Of a stretch of DNA of 15,244 nucleotides, positions 7,769 to 15,216 are shown piece by piece. The notes below the pieces were generated by a model. The model made no database searches and was not told the origin of the DNA. It was given only the letters and a program-made list of their open reading frames with translations. The position numbers and the translations under genes are program-made. The stretch's first letter is position 1. Every line of letters starts with the position of its first letter. The DNA lies in assembly GCA_029940345.1 (NCBI GenBank), contig JAOZRC010000048.1, positions 1 through 15,244 on the forward strand. Reading direction: 5' to 3'. The DNA is from Desulfobacterales bacterium (lineage in GTDB: Bacteria > Desulfobacterota > Desulfobacteria > Desulfobacterales > JAUCGF01).

Positions 7769-8331
7769 ATAAAACAGGACGTATGACACGCACGACCATT
7801 GTTTTCGGTTTGATCTGTGCGGTTGCTTTTGTACCGGCCAGGATGATCACGGATCATATTCACTTGATTCAATATCCTACAGACTTTCGCTTGATTTTTT
7901 TGATCTATTTGGCAGGTTATGCGTTATTACTGACCCGTTGGGGAAAAATACCTAAGCGGAGAATTTTATTTCCACTTTTGCTGCCCCTGCTCTTTATCGG
8001 TTGGCAAGGTTCTGATATAGTGTTTTTTCTTTGCCTTCTGGGTATCCTCAGTCAGATTCGCAGCAGTTTGTGCTTTCCGGGCGCATTGTTTAAAACAGTT
8101 GCGGCAGAGGTGCTGATCTGCTTCGGATCCGCCGCTTTGGTGGCGTATTGGACACCGCGCTCCATGCTGGCATGGTCGTTGGGTATATGGATGTTTTTTT
8201 TAGGGCAGTCGCTCTATTTCATCTTTGTTACTGACTCCGCTGAATCTGATAATACAACCGAGCCAGACAGAGACATTTTTGAAAAAGCACGATACCAGGC
8301 TGAAAAAATTTTAGCGGATCAAACGCCTTAA
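7765..8331 (+). CDS. Polytopic membrane protein of the VWA-PspA operon
   Basis: I do not recognise this 188-aa family. Hydrophobic segments occur at about 10-27, 42-57, 66-80, 84-98, 111-128 and 133-156, i.e. five or six helices, with short basic loops (RWGKIPKRR at 58-66). The last 30 residues are soluble and acidic then helical (DIFEKARYQAEKILADQ). The ATG overlaps the PspA-like stop in an ATGA junction, and AAGGAGG (7751-7757) lies 7 nt upstream, so translation is coupled and probably efficient. The position suggests it is the membrane partner of the PspA-like protein, much as PspB/PspC anchor PspA, but there is no sequence similarity to those that I can see. A terminator is not evident after the stop; an inverted repeat begins 21 bp downstream. 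Confidence 0.75.
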   Translation: MNKTGRMTRTTIVFGLICAVAFVPARMITDHIHLIQYPTDFRLIFLIYLAGYALLLTRWGKIPKRRILFPLLLPLLFIGWQGSDIVFFLCLLGILSQIRSSLCFPGALFKTVAAEVLICFGSAALVAYWTPRSMLAWSLGIWMFFLGQSLYFIFVTDSAESDNTTEPDRDIFEKARYQAEKILADQTP

Positions 8332-8352
8332 ATATTTAAAATGCCGCTTTTC

Positions 8353-8476
8353 TTATTGACTTTCAGATAATTAATGGCACAAGGATAGAGGGATGCCAAA
8401 AAGTAAGATCAGGCATATATCATAGTATATCTACGACGAATAACACAGTGACATTGATTATCTGAAAATTCATTAA
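8353..8476. repeat. Long imperfect inverted repeat, 124 bp overall
   Basis: The left arm 8353-8380 and right arm 8448-8476 are inverted relatives of each other. The core, TTTCAGATAAT (8361-8371) against ATTATCTGAAA (8457-8467), is a perfect 11-bp match, and similarity extends on both sides (AATGGCAC against GTGACATT-type sequence). Some 67 bp with no evident coding content lie between. It fills the gap between the VWA-PspA operon and the MetH-activation gene. No target-site duplication is seen, so it may be an old small transposable element or a large RNA hairpin. Confidence 0.5.
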
Positions 8477-8494
8477 AAACGGATACCGCTACCA

Positions 8495-9181
8495 ATGGAA
8501 ATACTTAAAAAAATACCACTCAACCTGGATGCAAAGGAAATAGCGTCAAAACTGCATATGCAACGTACAGGAGATTCTGACTTGACCCGGACGCTGCTTA
8601 AGATTGCGCAACCGCTAATTACACCTAAAGCGATATATAAAGTCGCTTATGTCGATAAAAAAGCCGAGGATGCCGTTTTCATTAACGGATTTCGTCTGCA
8701 AAGTCGTGTATTACGGAAAAATTTGGATAACGTCGGACGAGTTTTTCCTTATGTAGTAACCATTGGCGACGGGTTGGAAAAAAGCGCTGATGCCGCCGAT
8801 GATTTCCTGGAAAAATACTACCTCGATTCGATTGGGAACATCGCCCTCACCAAAGCTCGCAACCACCTTGAAAATCATCTGAAAGCAAAATTTGCCTATA
8901 GCAAGATGGCATTCATGGCTCCCGGTTCACTTGAAGATTGGCCGCTCACGGAACAAAAGCTTTTATTTTCCATGCTTGATGGTGTTGAAGAGGCCATCAG
9001 CGTGAGATTGAGTGAATATCTTCTTATGTTTCCGCGAAAGTCCGTATCCGGTGTTTACTTTCCCACTGAGACAACCTTTTATAGCTGCCAATTGTGTCCC
9101 CGGAAGCGATGTGGAGGAAGAAAAGCGCGCTACGATGAAAAATTGGCCCAAGAATATGGCATTCGAGGAGAAACATCATAG
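8495..9181 (+). CDS. Stand-alone vitamin B12-dependent methionine synthase activation-domain protein
   Basis: The C-terminal half matches the SAM-binding activation (reactivation) domain of cobalamin-dependent methionine synthase MetH: APGSLEDWPLTEQKLLFSMLD (about 141-161), then the SVSGVYFPTET motif (183-193). A Cys cluster CxxCxxxxC (C198, C201, C206; YSCQLCPRKRC) follows where MetH proper has none, a feature of the short stand-alone forms found in anaerobes and Desulfobacterota. In MetH this domain binds SAM for reductive remethylation of oxidised cob(II)alamin; stand-alone forms are thought to serve corrinoid methyltransferases, and the Cys cluster could bind metal or an iron-sulfur cluster (inference). 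At 228 aa it is typical in length. No corrinoid protein, methyltransferase or methionine synthase is nearby, and no Shine-Dalgarno is evident before the ATG. It appears to be monocistronic. Confidence 0.86.
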   Translation: MEILKKIPLNLDAKEIASKLHMQRTGDSDLTRTLLKIAQPLITPKAIYKVAYVDKKAEDAVFINGFRLQSRVLRKNLDNVGRVFPYVVTIGDGLEKSADAADDFLEKYYLDSIGNIALTKARNHLENHLKAKFAYSKMAFMAPGSLEDWPLTEQKLLFSMLDGVEEAISVRLSEYLLMFPRKSVSGVYFPTETTFYSCQLCPRKRCGGRKARYDEKLAQEYGIRGETS

Positions 9182-9357
9182 CGGAATAAAATCGGGCTGC
9201 CATTTTCGGTAATATTCTTTGAATTGATGCGAAATACGCTTGAAAATGTAGGTTTAATAATATAAGATTAATCATTTGAAAAATAGTTTTTAAGAACTAA
9301 GGTGTGAAACGCCGTTGCGGCAGACAAAGCCCTTGTAACAGTGTAGATGGTTTCAAT

Positions 9358-9381
9358 GTGTCCCGCCTAATGTTGATAGTC
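9358..9381 (+). repeat. 24-bp dispersed motif, copy B
   Basis: GTGTCCCGCCT followed by AATGTTGATAGTC matches 2345-2368 at 21 of 24 positions in the same orientation. It lies 43 bp upstream of the toxin start, and its TTGATA (9373-9378) can serve as the -35 of the toxin-antitoxin promoter. Confidence 0.5.
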
Positions 9382-9402
9382 AGGGATTGCCATAAATATA
9401 TT
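9373..9402 (+). promoter_or_regulatory. Candidate promoter of the toxin-antitoxin/MFS/ATPase run
   Basis: TTGATA (9373-9378) is followed after 17 bases by ATATAT (9396-9401) within the AT-rich string ATAAATATATTAT. Spacing is ideal, but the -10 match is imperfect. The -35 is contributed by the dispersed 24-bp motif. It would give a leader of about 15-20 nt before the toxin ATG. In this TA family the antitoxin usually binds its own promoter region; no clear dyad is visible here. Confidence 0.35.
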
Positions 9403-9423
9403 ATCTGAACCGTAAGAACACCG

Positions 9424-9780
9424 ATGAAATTCATTTTTTTGGAAACTCCCATTTTCGTGCGTTACCATAAAAAATATATGGATGCGAGCGAATACGAAGC
9501 GCTACGCATTGCCCTGGTTGATAATCCGGAACGTGGTGATGTGATCAGTAACACTGGCGGTTTTCGGAAACTTCAGTGGCTGAATCACCCATGTCGAGAA
9601 TCCCAACATGGAGGCCTGCGGATTATCTACTATCATCTTTCAATAGAACAAACCCAGGAACAGTTTATATTCTTTGTTACCTTATATAATAATAAAGAAT
9701 CGGCCGATTTGACAAGCGACCAAAAGCTGCAAATGAAGCGGGCGATTACGAATGAAAAATTTTTCAGGAGAGGGGAATGA
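9424..9780 (+). CDS. RelE/HigB-type toxin of a type II toxin-antitoxin pair
   Basis: The 118-aa product carries the family pattern of HigB-2/RelE-like mRNA interferases: NPERGDVISNTGGFRKLQW (34-52), the strand GGLRIIYYHL (63-72), then FFVTLYNNKESADLT (83-97), which corresponds to the usual LLTLYxKNExxDLT. These toxins cleave mRNA, usually in the ribosome. The otherwise common Arg/Lys-rich loop before GGxRVIYY is altered here to HPCRESQHGG. The toxin comes first and overlaps the antitoxin by ATGA, as in HigBA-type operons. The ATG has only a weak ribosome site (TAAGAA), weaker than that of the antitoxin, in line with lower toxin synthesis. Family call is confident; exact subfamily is inferred. 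Confidence 0.87.
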   Translation: MKFIFLETPIFVRYHKKYMDASEYEALRIALVDNPERGDVISNTGGFRKLQWLNHPCRESQHGGLRIIYYHLSIEQTQEQFIFFVTLYNNKESADLTSDQKLQMKRAITNEKFFRRGE

Positions 9781-10097
9781 GCCCAAAACGGAATATTTTT
9801 AAAGAGATCATGGGCGGCGTCGATGCCATCCGTCAACATCGGGAAGGCAACCTATCACTGACAACCCATACGATCGAAGAAAAAACCCCTTTGCTTCCCA
9901 TTAATGCCGATATGATTATAGCAACTCGCAAAAAACTGAATCTTTCTATAAAAATATTTGCCCAGCATCTCAGGGTGACGCCTCGTACATTAAAAAAATG
10001 GGAACAGGGGGAAACCCAACCCAACCCCCAGGCTGCAGCTCTCATTTTGATGGCGAGTAAATTTCCGGATACGTTAAATCGTCTTGCAAGTCTTTAG
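9777..10097 (+). CDS. XRE-family (HigA/NadS-type) antitoxin
   Basis: The 106-aa protein has a free N-terminal part (1-40) that includes HTIEEKTPLLP, and a Cro/C1-type helix-turn-helix at about 46-100 (ATRKKLNLSIKIFAQHLRV, then TPRTLKKWEQGETQPNP). The WEQG-x-x-x-P motif is typical of the COG2944/HigA-2 antitoxins that pair with RelE-like toxins. The usual SQ at the start of the HTH is SI here. AGGAGAGGGGA directly before the ATG is a strong ribosome site, and the start overlaps the toxin stop (ATGA). It should neutralise the upstream toxin and repress the shared promoter. The next gene begins 9 bp after its stop, so the MFS gene is likely in the same transcript. Confidence 0.87.
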   Translation: MSPKRNIFKEIMGGVDAIRQHREGNLSLTTHTIEEKTPLLPINADMIIATRKKLNLSIKIFAQHLRVTPRTLKKWEQGETQPNPQAAALILMASKFPDTLNRLASL

Positions 10098-10106
10098 TAT
10101 AAGGTT

Positions 10107-11342
10107 ATGAAGAAAACAATACCCAGTATGAATGCACATGAACGACATGTTCTGATTACGACCTGTTTTGGCCATTTCATGAGTCATTTTAATATGCTTG
10201 CTTTCCCTGCGCTTGTATTGCCGCTGACAATGCGATTTGATATGGAAATAAGCCAGGTACTCAAAATTCCGTTTTTGATGTACCTGTTGTTTGGCATCAC
10301 CGCACTGCCGTGGGGAATTATAGCCGATCGCCGTGGTACTGTATCCCTATTCCGGGTGTATTATATCGGAGCCGGTTGCAGCGGTCTGGCAGCGGCTATA
10401 TGGCTTGATTCACCGATCAGACTGACATTGGCGCTCGCATCCTTGGGGCTTTTTTCAGGTATATATCATCCGGTCGGCCTGGGTCTTATCTCAAAAGAAA
10501 TTACCCGGGTGAGTCTGGGCATGGGTTATAATGGCATGTTTGGCAATTTGGGGCTGGCGGCGTCACCGCTTTTGATCGGTTTGATCAATTGGATTCATGG
10601 CCCTCGCGCGGCCTACCTGTTTCTCGGCGGGTTAAATCTTTTAGGCATAGGGCTTATGCTTCTGTTTCCATTGCCGTCCGGCAAAAGTGCTCAAAAAGGA
10701 ACAGATAAAAAAGATAACGGAACACTAAAACCGTTTTTAATTCTGCTGGCAGCCATGATGTTCGGCGGAATCGTTTACAGGGGCGCCACGGTGATTTTGC
10801 CCGCCTATTTTGAATTGAAAACAACGGGCATATATCATTGCCTGACGACGTTTTTTCACTTAAAGACCGTTATTTCCCCAAATCTCCTGGCGACGACGAT
10901 CACGTCCTTGATTTTTGTCACCGGCATGGCCGGACAATATACCGGCGGACGTATGGCGGAACATTTCGATTTACGTTTTTGTTATCTGGCTTTTCATATC
11001 CTGACAATACCTGCGGCCTTTCTCATCGCCATTGCCACCGATATACCGCTAATCGGTCTGGCAATCGTATATTTATTCTTTCTGCTGGGTATGCAGCCCA
11101 TTGAAAATACACTGGTAGCCAATTTGACGCCGCAACGGTTTCACCACTCCGCTTTTGGCCTCAAATTTATCCTTACCTTTGGCGTTGGCGCTTTGGCAGT
11201 GCTGATGGCAAAAAGCATCCAGGCATCTTATGGGATTGAAATGGTCTTTACAGCGTTGGGCGGCGTCTCGATTCTTCTTGTGAGTGTAATCCTGGTGTTA
11301 ATCAGGGCAACCCGAAACAATCAGGTGGTGAAGAATAAATGA
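10107..11342 (+). CDS. Major facilitator superfamily transporter (Fsr-like efflux type)
   Basis: At 411 aa, with about 12 hydrophobic segments and a polar central loop (about 190-207, GKSAQKGTDKKDNG), this is a typical MFS permease. Motif A occurs as GIIADRRGTVSLF (70-82) between helices 2 and 3. SGIYHPVGLGLIS (117-129) recalls the HP-G segment of fosmidomycin-resistance (Fsr-like) exporters. A weaker motif A repeat, GGRMAEHFDLR (280-290), lies in the second half. The substrate cannot be inferred. AAGG lies only 2 nt before the ATG. It starts 9 bp after the antitoxin gene and its TGA overlaps the ATG of the ATPase-nuclease gene, an unusual partnership for an exporter. Confidence 0.85.
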   Translation: MKKTIPSMNAHERHVLITTCFGHFMSHFNMLAFPALVLPLTMRFDMEISQVLKIPFLMYLLFGITALPWGIIADRRGTVSLFRVYYIGAGCSGLAAAIWLDSPIRLTLALASLGLFSGIYHPVGLGLISKEITRVSLGMGYNGMFGNLGLAASPLLIGLINWIHGPRAAYLFLGGLNLLGIGLMLLFPLPSGKSAQKGTDKKDNGTLKPFLILLAAMMFGGIVYRGATVILPAYFELKTTGIYHCLTTFFHLKTVISPNLLATTITSLIFVTGMAGQYTGGRMAEHFDLRFCYLAFHILTIPAAFLIAIATDIPLIGLAIVYLFFLLGMQPIENTLVANLTPQRFHHSAFGLKFILTFGVGALAVLMAKSIQASYGIEMVFTALGGVSILLVSVILVLIRATRNNQVVKNK

Positions 11343-12940
11343 TACGTAAATTTACATCTTACGGACCGATCAACACCAAACTGCACTATTATGCTCCGCG
11401 CAAAGCGTTGATTGACAAAGCATATACACTGCTTGCCGGCGAAGTTCCCGCAGAAGGGGGGCATTATATTACTGTGTGGGCGCCCCGGCAGACTGGAAAA
11501 ACATGGGTTATGCAGCAGGTTTTAAATACAATCAGGGAACAAGGTGATTTTGAAATCGGTATTATCACCATGCAGTCCGCCCTGAAAATAGAATCTGATG
11601 AAAATATTTTGAAGTTTTTTGTCAGAAATCTGAAGGAGTGGTTTGGAAAAGAGTTACCGGATATCGTAACATGGGATACCTTGCACCAGGTGTTTACAAA
11701 GCAGTATTTTTCGAAACCCGTGATTCTGATTATTGATGAATTCGATGCGCTAAAAGAAAATATGATTAACAGTTTTGCAAATGCATTCAGAGATATGTAC
11801 ATCATCAGAAAAAACGAGACCGACAAACCTTCCGGCCAAAAAAGATGCCTCCTGCACGGACTGGCCCTGATCGGCGTCAGAAGTGTACTCGGCATCGAAA
11901 ACGTCAGCGGATCGCCCTTCAATGTGCAGCGAGGTCTGCATATTCCCGACCTGACCAAAGATGAAGTCGCCGGAATGTTTGCATGGTATGAAAAGGAGAG
12001 CGGGAAAAACGTTCATCGGGATGTTGTCGAAAAGCTATTTTACGAAACATGCGGACAGCCCGGACTGACCTGCTGGTTGGCAGAACTGCTCACAGAGGGG
12101 TTTTCCGGTTATACTCCGGAAAAGAACAGGCCCGTCACTGTCGACGATTTCGAATATGTATATCGGATGGCGGTTCGGGGGCTCCCGAACGCCAATATTT
12201 TGAATATCATCAGTAAAGCAAAACAGGAACCTTACCGCGATATCATCCTGACACTGTTCAAAACGGACGAAAAAACAGTTTTCGGATATAATAAAATGCG
12301 GTTGAATTTTTTATATATGAACGGCGTGATCGACATTGAGAAAGCGCCCCAAGACCTCTTTGTCAGGTTTGCCAGTCCGTTTGTTCAAAAAAGCCTGTTC
12401 GATTATTTTTCCGAAGAGCTGTTCGATTATATGGGAAAACTACGCGAACCATTCGAAGACCTAAGTGACACCGTTACCGAAAAAGAACTTAGTATTAAAA
12501 ATCTGATGCGTCGTTTTGAAACGCATCTGAAAAAAAACCGTGAATGGCTGTTGCAAGATGCGCCCCGAAGAAAAGATATGCGAATATTTGAGGCGGTCTT
12601 TCATTTCAACTTATACCGCTATCTTTGTGATTTCCTTGGGATTAAAAAAGCGCGTGTGTGGCCAGAATTTCCCACTGGTAATGGAAAAATCGACATTCTT
12701 ATAAATTATAAAAACCGGATGTACGCGCTGGAGGTCAAATCCTATACAGACGCAAGCGGATATAATGAAGCACTGGAACAGGCCGCCTGCTATGGCAAGC
12801 AGTTGGAACTTTCTGAAATCGCTTTAGTTTTTTTTGTGGAATATATTGATGACGCCAACCGTGTGAAGTATGAAAAAGAATATTTGAATGAAGCAACAGG
12901 TGTTATCGTAAAACCGGTGTTTGTCGAAACCGGGAATTAA
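11339..12940 (+). CDS. AAA-type ATPase fused to a C-terminal PD-(D/E)XK nuclease domain
   Basis: The N-terminal ATPase has Walker A APRQTGKTW (48-56; K54, T55) and Walker B VILIIDEFD (128-136; D133, E134). The opening, with FTSYGPI and GGHYITVWAPRQTGKT, is like the AAA-like 'AAA_35/archaeal ATPase' proteins. A helical winged-helix-like middle follows (about 205-360). Residues 415-500 match a PD-(D/E)XK fold: GKIDILI (D452) and YALEVKSYT (E465-x-K467), preceded by a helix with E418. All key residues are intact, so ATP-driven DNA binding or cleavage is plausible. Related ATPase-nuclease proteins are multicopy accessory genes, sometimes defence-associated, with unknown function. The ATG overlaps the MFS stop (ATGA), and AGGTGG lies upstream. 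Length 533 aa appears complete. Confidence 0.85.
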   Translation: MIRKFTSYGPINTKLHYYAPRKALIDKAYTLLAGEVPAEGGHYITVWAPRQTGKTWVMQQVLNTIREQGDFEIGIITMQSALKIESDENILKFFVRNLKEWFGKELPDIVTWDTLHQVFTKQYFSKPVILIIDEFDALKENMINSFANAFRDMYIIRKNETDKPSGQKRCLLHGLALIGVRSVLGIENVSGSPFNVQRGLHIPDLTKDEVAGMFAWYEKESGKNVHRDVVEKLFYETCGQPGLTCWLAELLTEGFSGYTPEKNRPVTVDDFEYVYRMAVRGLPNANILNIISKAKQEPYRDIILTLFKTDEKTVFGYNKMRLNFLYMNGVIDIEKAPQDLFVRFASPFVQKSLFDYFSEELFDYMGKLREPFEDLSDTVTEKELSIKNLMRRFETHLKKNREWLLQDAPRRKDMRIFEAVFHFNLYRYLCDFLGIKKARVWPEFPTGNGKIDILINYKNRMYALEVKSYTDASGYNEALEQAACYGKQLELSEIALVFFVEYIDDANRVKYEKEYLNEATGVIVKPVFVETGN

Positions 12941-12977
12941 TAACAATTTGATCAGAACAACCGGAGAGGCATCTGTC

Positions 12978-13115
12978 ATGGCGCTTGACAACAAATATTT
13001 CCGCGCTGATGAACTCGGCATCCGCCTTGAAATTGTAGGTGGTCTGCATATTTGGGAAGCGCAACCGCTGTACAAACATCAGAAACATGTGGCCCGCATC
13101 AGCTTTATAAAATAA
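12978..13115 (+). CDS. Unrecognised 45-aa ORF, possibly a gene remnant
   Basis: A strong GGAGAGG lies 7-8 nt before the ATG at 12978, and the gene starts 37 bp after the ATPase-nuclease stop, so it is probably translated as the last gene of that run. The product begins MALDNKYFRADELGIRLEIVG and continues with GLHIWEAQPLYKHQKH. The pattern LGIRLEIVGG then WEAxPxxxHQ looks like a real conserved protein segment rather than random translation. I have a weak impression of similarity to C-terminal pieces of Uma2-like (DUF820) proteins but cannot confirm it. It may be a truncated remnant or a genuine small protein. It ends 12 bp from the convergent spermidine-synthase-like gene. Confidence 0.45.
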   Translation: MALDNKYFRADELGIRLEIVGGLHIWEAQPLYKHQKHVARISFIK

Positions 13116-13127
13116 ATACGTCGTTCA

Positions 13128-15158
13128 TCAGAAATTCACCACCGACCAAATATTAGAAAAATCATCTGTCCAACACACTTTTTTGCAATGAGGCGTTTTC
13201 CAGCCAGAATCGTCTTGAGCGAGTCTGTCAAAAGTTTGCCGGTTGCGACCGATTGCCACCCAGCGTGATGAATATTTCAGCACCATTTTATCCGGTGGAT
13301 TTTCGTAAATTTTAATCTGCAAACCCAATTTTTGAGCGTTGCATTGTAACACCGGCAGCAGATCAATGTAACGGTTGGAGATGTGGTACAGCAGCAATCC
13401 GTCTTTTTTAAGCACACGGCCAAACTCTTCCATCGCTTCCAAGGTAAGGAGATGCGTCGGAATGGCGCCGCTGGAAAAGGCATCCAAAATGAGCAGATTG
13501 TATGATTGAACCGGCGCCTTACGAAGCAAAATGCGGGCGTCACCGATAAAATAGCGGATATTCGCTGGGCTAGCCCGTAGATTATCAAATTTGTGAATAG
13601 CAATATCAACAACGGTTTGATCGATTTCATAAAAATCGAAAGTCTGACCCTTTTGACTATATAGGGCCAGAACACCGGCGCCAAGACCGACAAAGCCAAC
13701 TTTTTTAGCACTTTTGAAACACAGCAATGCTTTGCCAACACCGGTTTTTTCGTGATAATAGGCAATGGGAAAAAGACGACCGTGCGCGTCTGTCGCCTGA
13801 CCGCCGTGCGTCGTTGTTCCCATTTTAAGTAGTCGGTGGGCAACCTGCCGATTGGGAATGGCCGGCCATTCCTTAATCTTGAATGCGCCATAAAAGCTCC
13901 GCGCTTTATCGGTGCAAGGTGGAATAAAAATTATTTCCTGAAATATATAGACGGTCATTATGAGCAATGCAAAAATAATTTGAAAAACCATTTTAATTTT
14001 TGTACGAACATGTATCAGATAGGGCGAAATGATAAGGTAAAGCACCGTACAAAGCAGTAAATCATATTCAACAACGGATTTAAACATAAGGGGCGCAAGG
14101 ATTCCCACAAATATGCCGCCGCTTAAACCGCCCAAGGAAAGATAAAAATAAAACATAGTCAGCCATTCCGGTGATGGCTTTTCACGCTCAAGATTTCCAT
14201 GAAAAAACATGCAGATTGCAAAAAGACAAACCAAACTTAAAATCAGTTTCCATTGAAAGCCGATTTGCATTTCACTCCAAACTACAATACTCGTCATTGC
14301 CACGGGAAGCAAAACTGTTAGGGTACGGATATATGAAGGTTCGGAAATTTTCGACCAAAGAAAGCAAATAATAAAAGAAAGCAAATACAAGCTTAGGGGC
14401 AGCACCCACAGCAATGGAAGATTTACAATATCCATTGTCATGTAATGAGTGAAAACCATGAGCGCCCAAGAGGGGATCAAGGCGCTGAAAAACCATTTGG
14501 CTTTTATTAAATTAGTTATGGTTTTAGAATTTGATTTGTGTTTACGAAGGTATTTTTGCGTTGAAACTGGCGCTTTTCGTCTATATGCTTTCATATATGC
14601 AAGCAGACATAAACTCAGCAAAAGCGCGAAAATCCAGAAAATGGCAGACCAAACTTCAACCTGCTGTTTGTTATTAATATTGGGTTCAATCAGCAGGGGA
14701 TAGCTTAACAATCCAGCCAAAGAGCCAAGATTGGAAACGGCATATAAAACATAAGGGTTTTGATAGCGTGATGTCTGATCGACTCCGATCAAATATTGCA
14801 CCAGCGGACTTGTACAGGTAAGCAAAAAATAAGGCAATCCCACGGATATTAGCAAAACCAGCAAGATTTTTCCGGCTGGTGGTATAGCGACCTCAGGGCT
14901 GCGTATTTGAAGTGGTGTAAATAAAAGTGCCAGTATAATAATAAGTATAAAACAAACAACCTGTTGTTTATAATTCAGTTTCAAGGCAATATAATGAACC
15001 CATGCATAGCCGCCGAGAAGAATGGCTTGAAAAAAAATCAAAGAGATTAGCCATATTGAGGAGCCGCCGCCAAAAAGCGGTAGGATTATCTTAGCAACCA
15101 TGGGTTGGAGGTTGAACAGGAGGAAGGCGGAAAGGGCGATGGTTAAGGCGTGAAGCAT
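13128..15158 (-). CDS. Fused membrane domain/spermidine-synthase-like methyltransferase-fold protein
   Basis: The N-terminal ~415 residues are hydrophobic with about 11-12 segments and start like the 'fused MFS/spermidine synthase' family: AFLLFNLQPMVAKIILPLFGG (11-31) and FFQAILLGGYAWVHY (42-56). The C-terminal ~230 residues are a spermidine-synthase-type Rossmann domain: HGGQATD (451-457), GFVGLGAGVLALY (488-500), YEIDQTVVDIA (510-520; E511, D513), IGDAR (538-542) and LLILDAFSSGAIPTHL (555-570). The family is widespread in Proteobacteria; aminopropyltransferase activity is unproven and the substrate unknown, so an actual role in polyamine synthesis should not be assumed. At 676 aa it is full length. 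The upstream region has no clear Shine-Dalgarno. No polyamine genes are nearby. It is convergent with the ATPase-nuclease run, and no terminator is seen in the 12-bp gap. Confidence 0.85.
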   Translation of the reverse strand: MLHALTIALSAFLLFNLQPMVAKIILPLFGGGSSIWLISLIFFQAILLGGYAWVHYIALKLNYKQQVVCFILIIILALLFTPLQIRSPEVAIPPAGKILLVLLISVGLPYFLLTCTSPLVQYLIGVDQTSRYQNPYVLYAVSNLGSLAGLLSYPLLIEPNINNKQQVEVWSAIFWIFALLLSLCLLAYMKAYRRKAPVSTQKYLRKHKSNSKTITNLIKAKWFFSALIPSWALMVFTHYMTMDIVNLPLLWVLPLSLYLLSFIICFLWSKISEPSYIRTLTVLLPVAMTSIVVWSEMQIGFQWKLILSLVCLFAICMFFHGNLEREKPSPEWLTMFYFYLSLGGLSGGIFVGILAPLMFKSVVEYDLLLCTVLYLIISPYLIHVRTKIKMVFQIIFALLIMTVYIFQEIIFIPPCTDKARSFYGAFKIKEWPAIPNRQVAHRLLKMGTTTHGGQATDAHGRLFPIAYYHEKTGVGKALLCFKSAKKVGFVGLGAGVLALYSQKGQTFDFYEIDQTVVDIAIHKFDNLRASPANIRYFIGDARILLRKAPVQSYNLLILDAFSSGAIPTHLLTLEAMEEFGRVLKKDGLLLYHISNRYIDLLPVLQCNAQKLGLQIKIYENPPDKMVLKYSSRWVAIGRNRQTFDRLAQDDSGWKTPHCKKVCWTDDFSNIWSVVNF

Positions 15159-15216
15159 AATTAATTGATAGTTTACCCACTCTTATTAGTTGGAGATCAT
15201 TAAATTAAAACCTATC

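Larger units (their letters stand above)
9182..9423. other. Intergenic region with degraded MITE-end-like sequence and 24-bp motif
   Basis: The left part (9182-9300) is AT-rich and shows nothing I recognise. At about 9330-9356, CCCTTGTAACAGTGTAG followed by ATGGTTTCAA resembles the left end of the MITE at 2080-2107 with roughly six or seven differences and one gap, so it may be a decayed relative. Copy B of the 24-bp motif follows directly at 9358-9381, then a promoter-like sequence in front of the toxin gene. Confidence 0.4.

Noticed and set aside
8332..8494. Cobalamin riboswitch upstream of the MetH-activation gene
   Set aside because: The B12 box (GCCACTG-like) and the expected multi-arm fold are not present; only a simple inverted repeat is seen.
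13277..13891. 204-codon alternate frame within the spermidine-synthase-like gene
   Set aside because: Same-strand out-of-frame translation of a conserved methyltransferase-fold domain; low-complexity hydrophobic and Cys-rich sequence.
13128..15158. Bona fide spermidine synthase of a polyamine pathway
   Set aside because: Only the C-terminal fold is shared; the large membrane domain and lack of speA/speD-like neighbours make polyamine synthesis unsupported.
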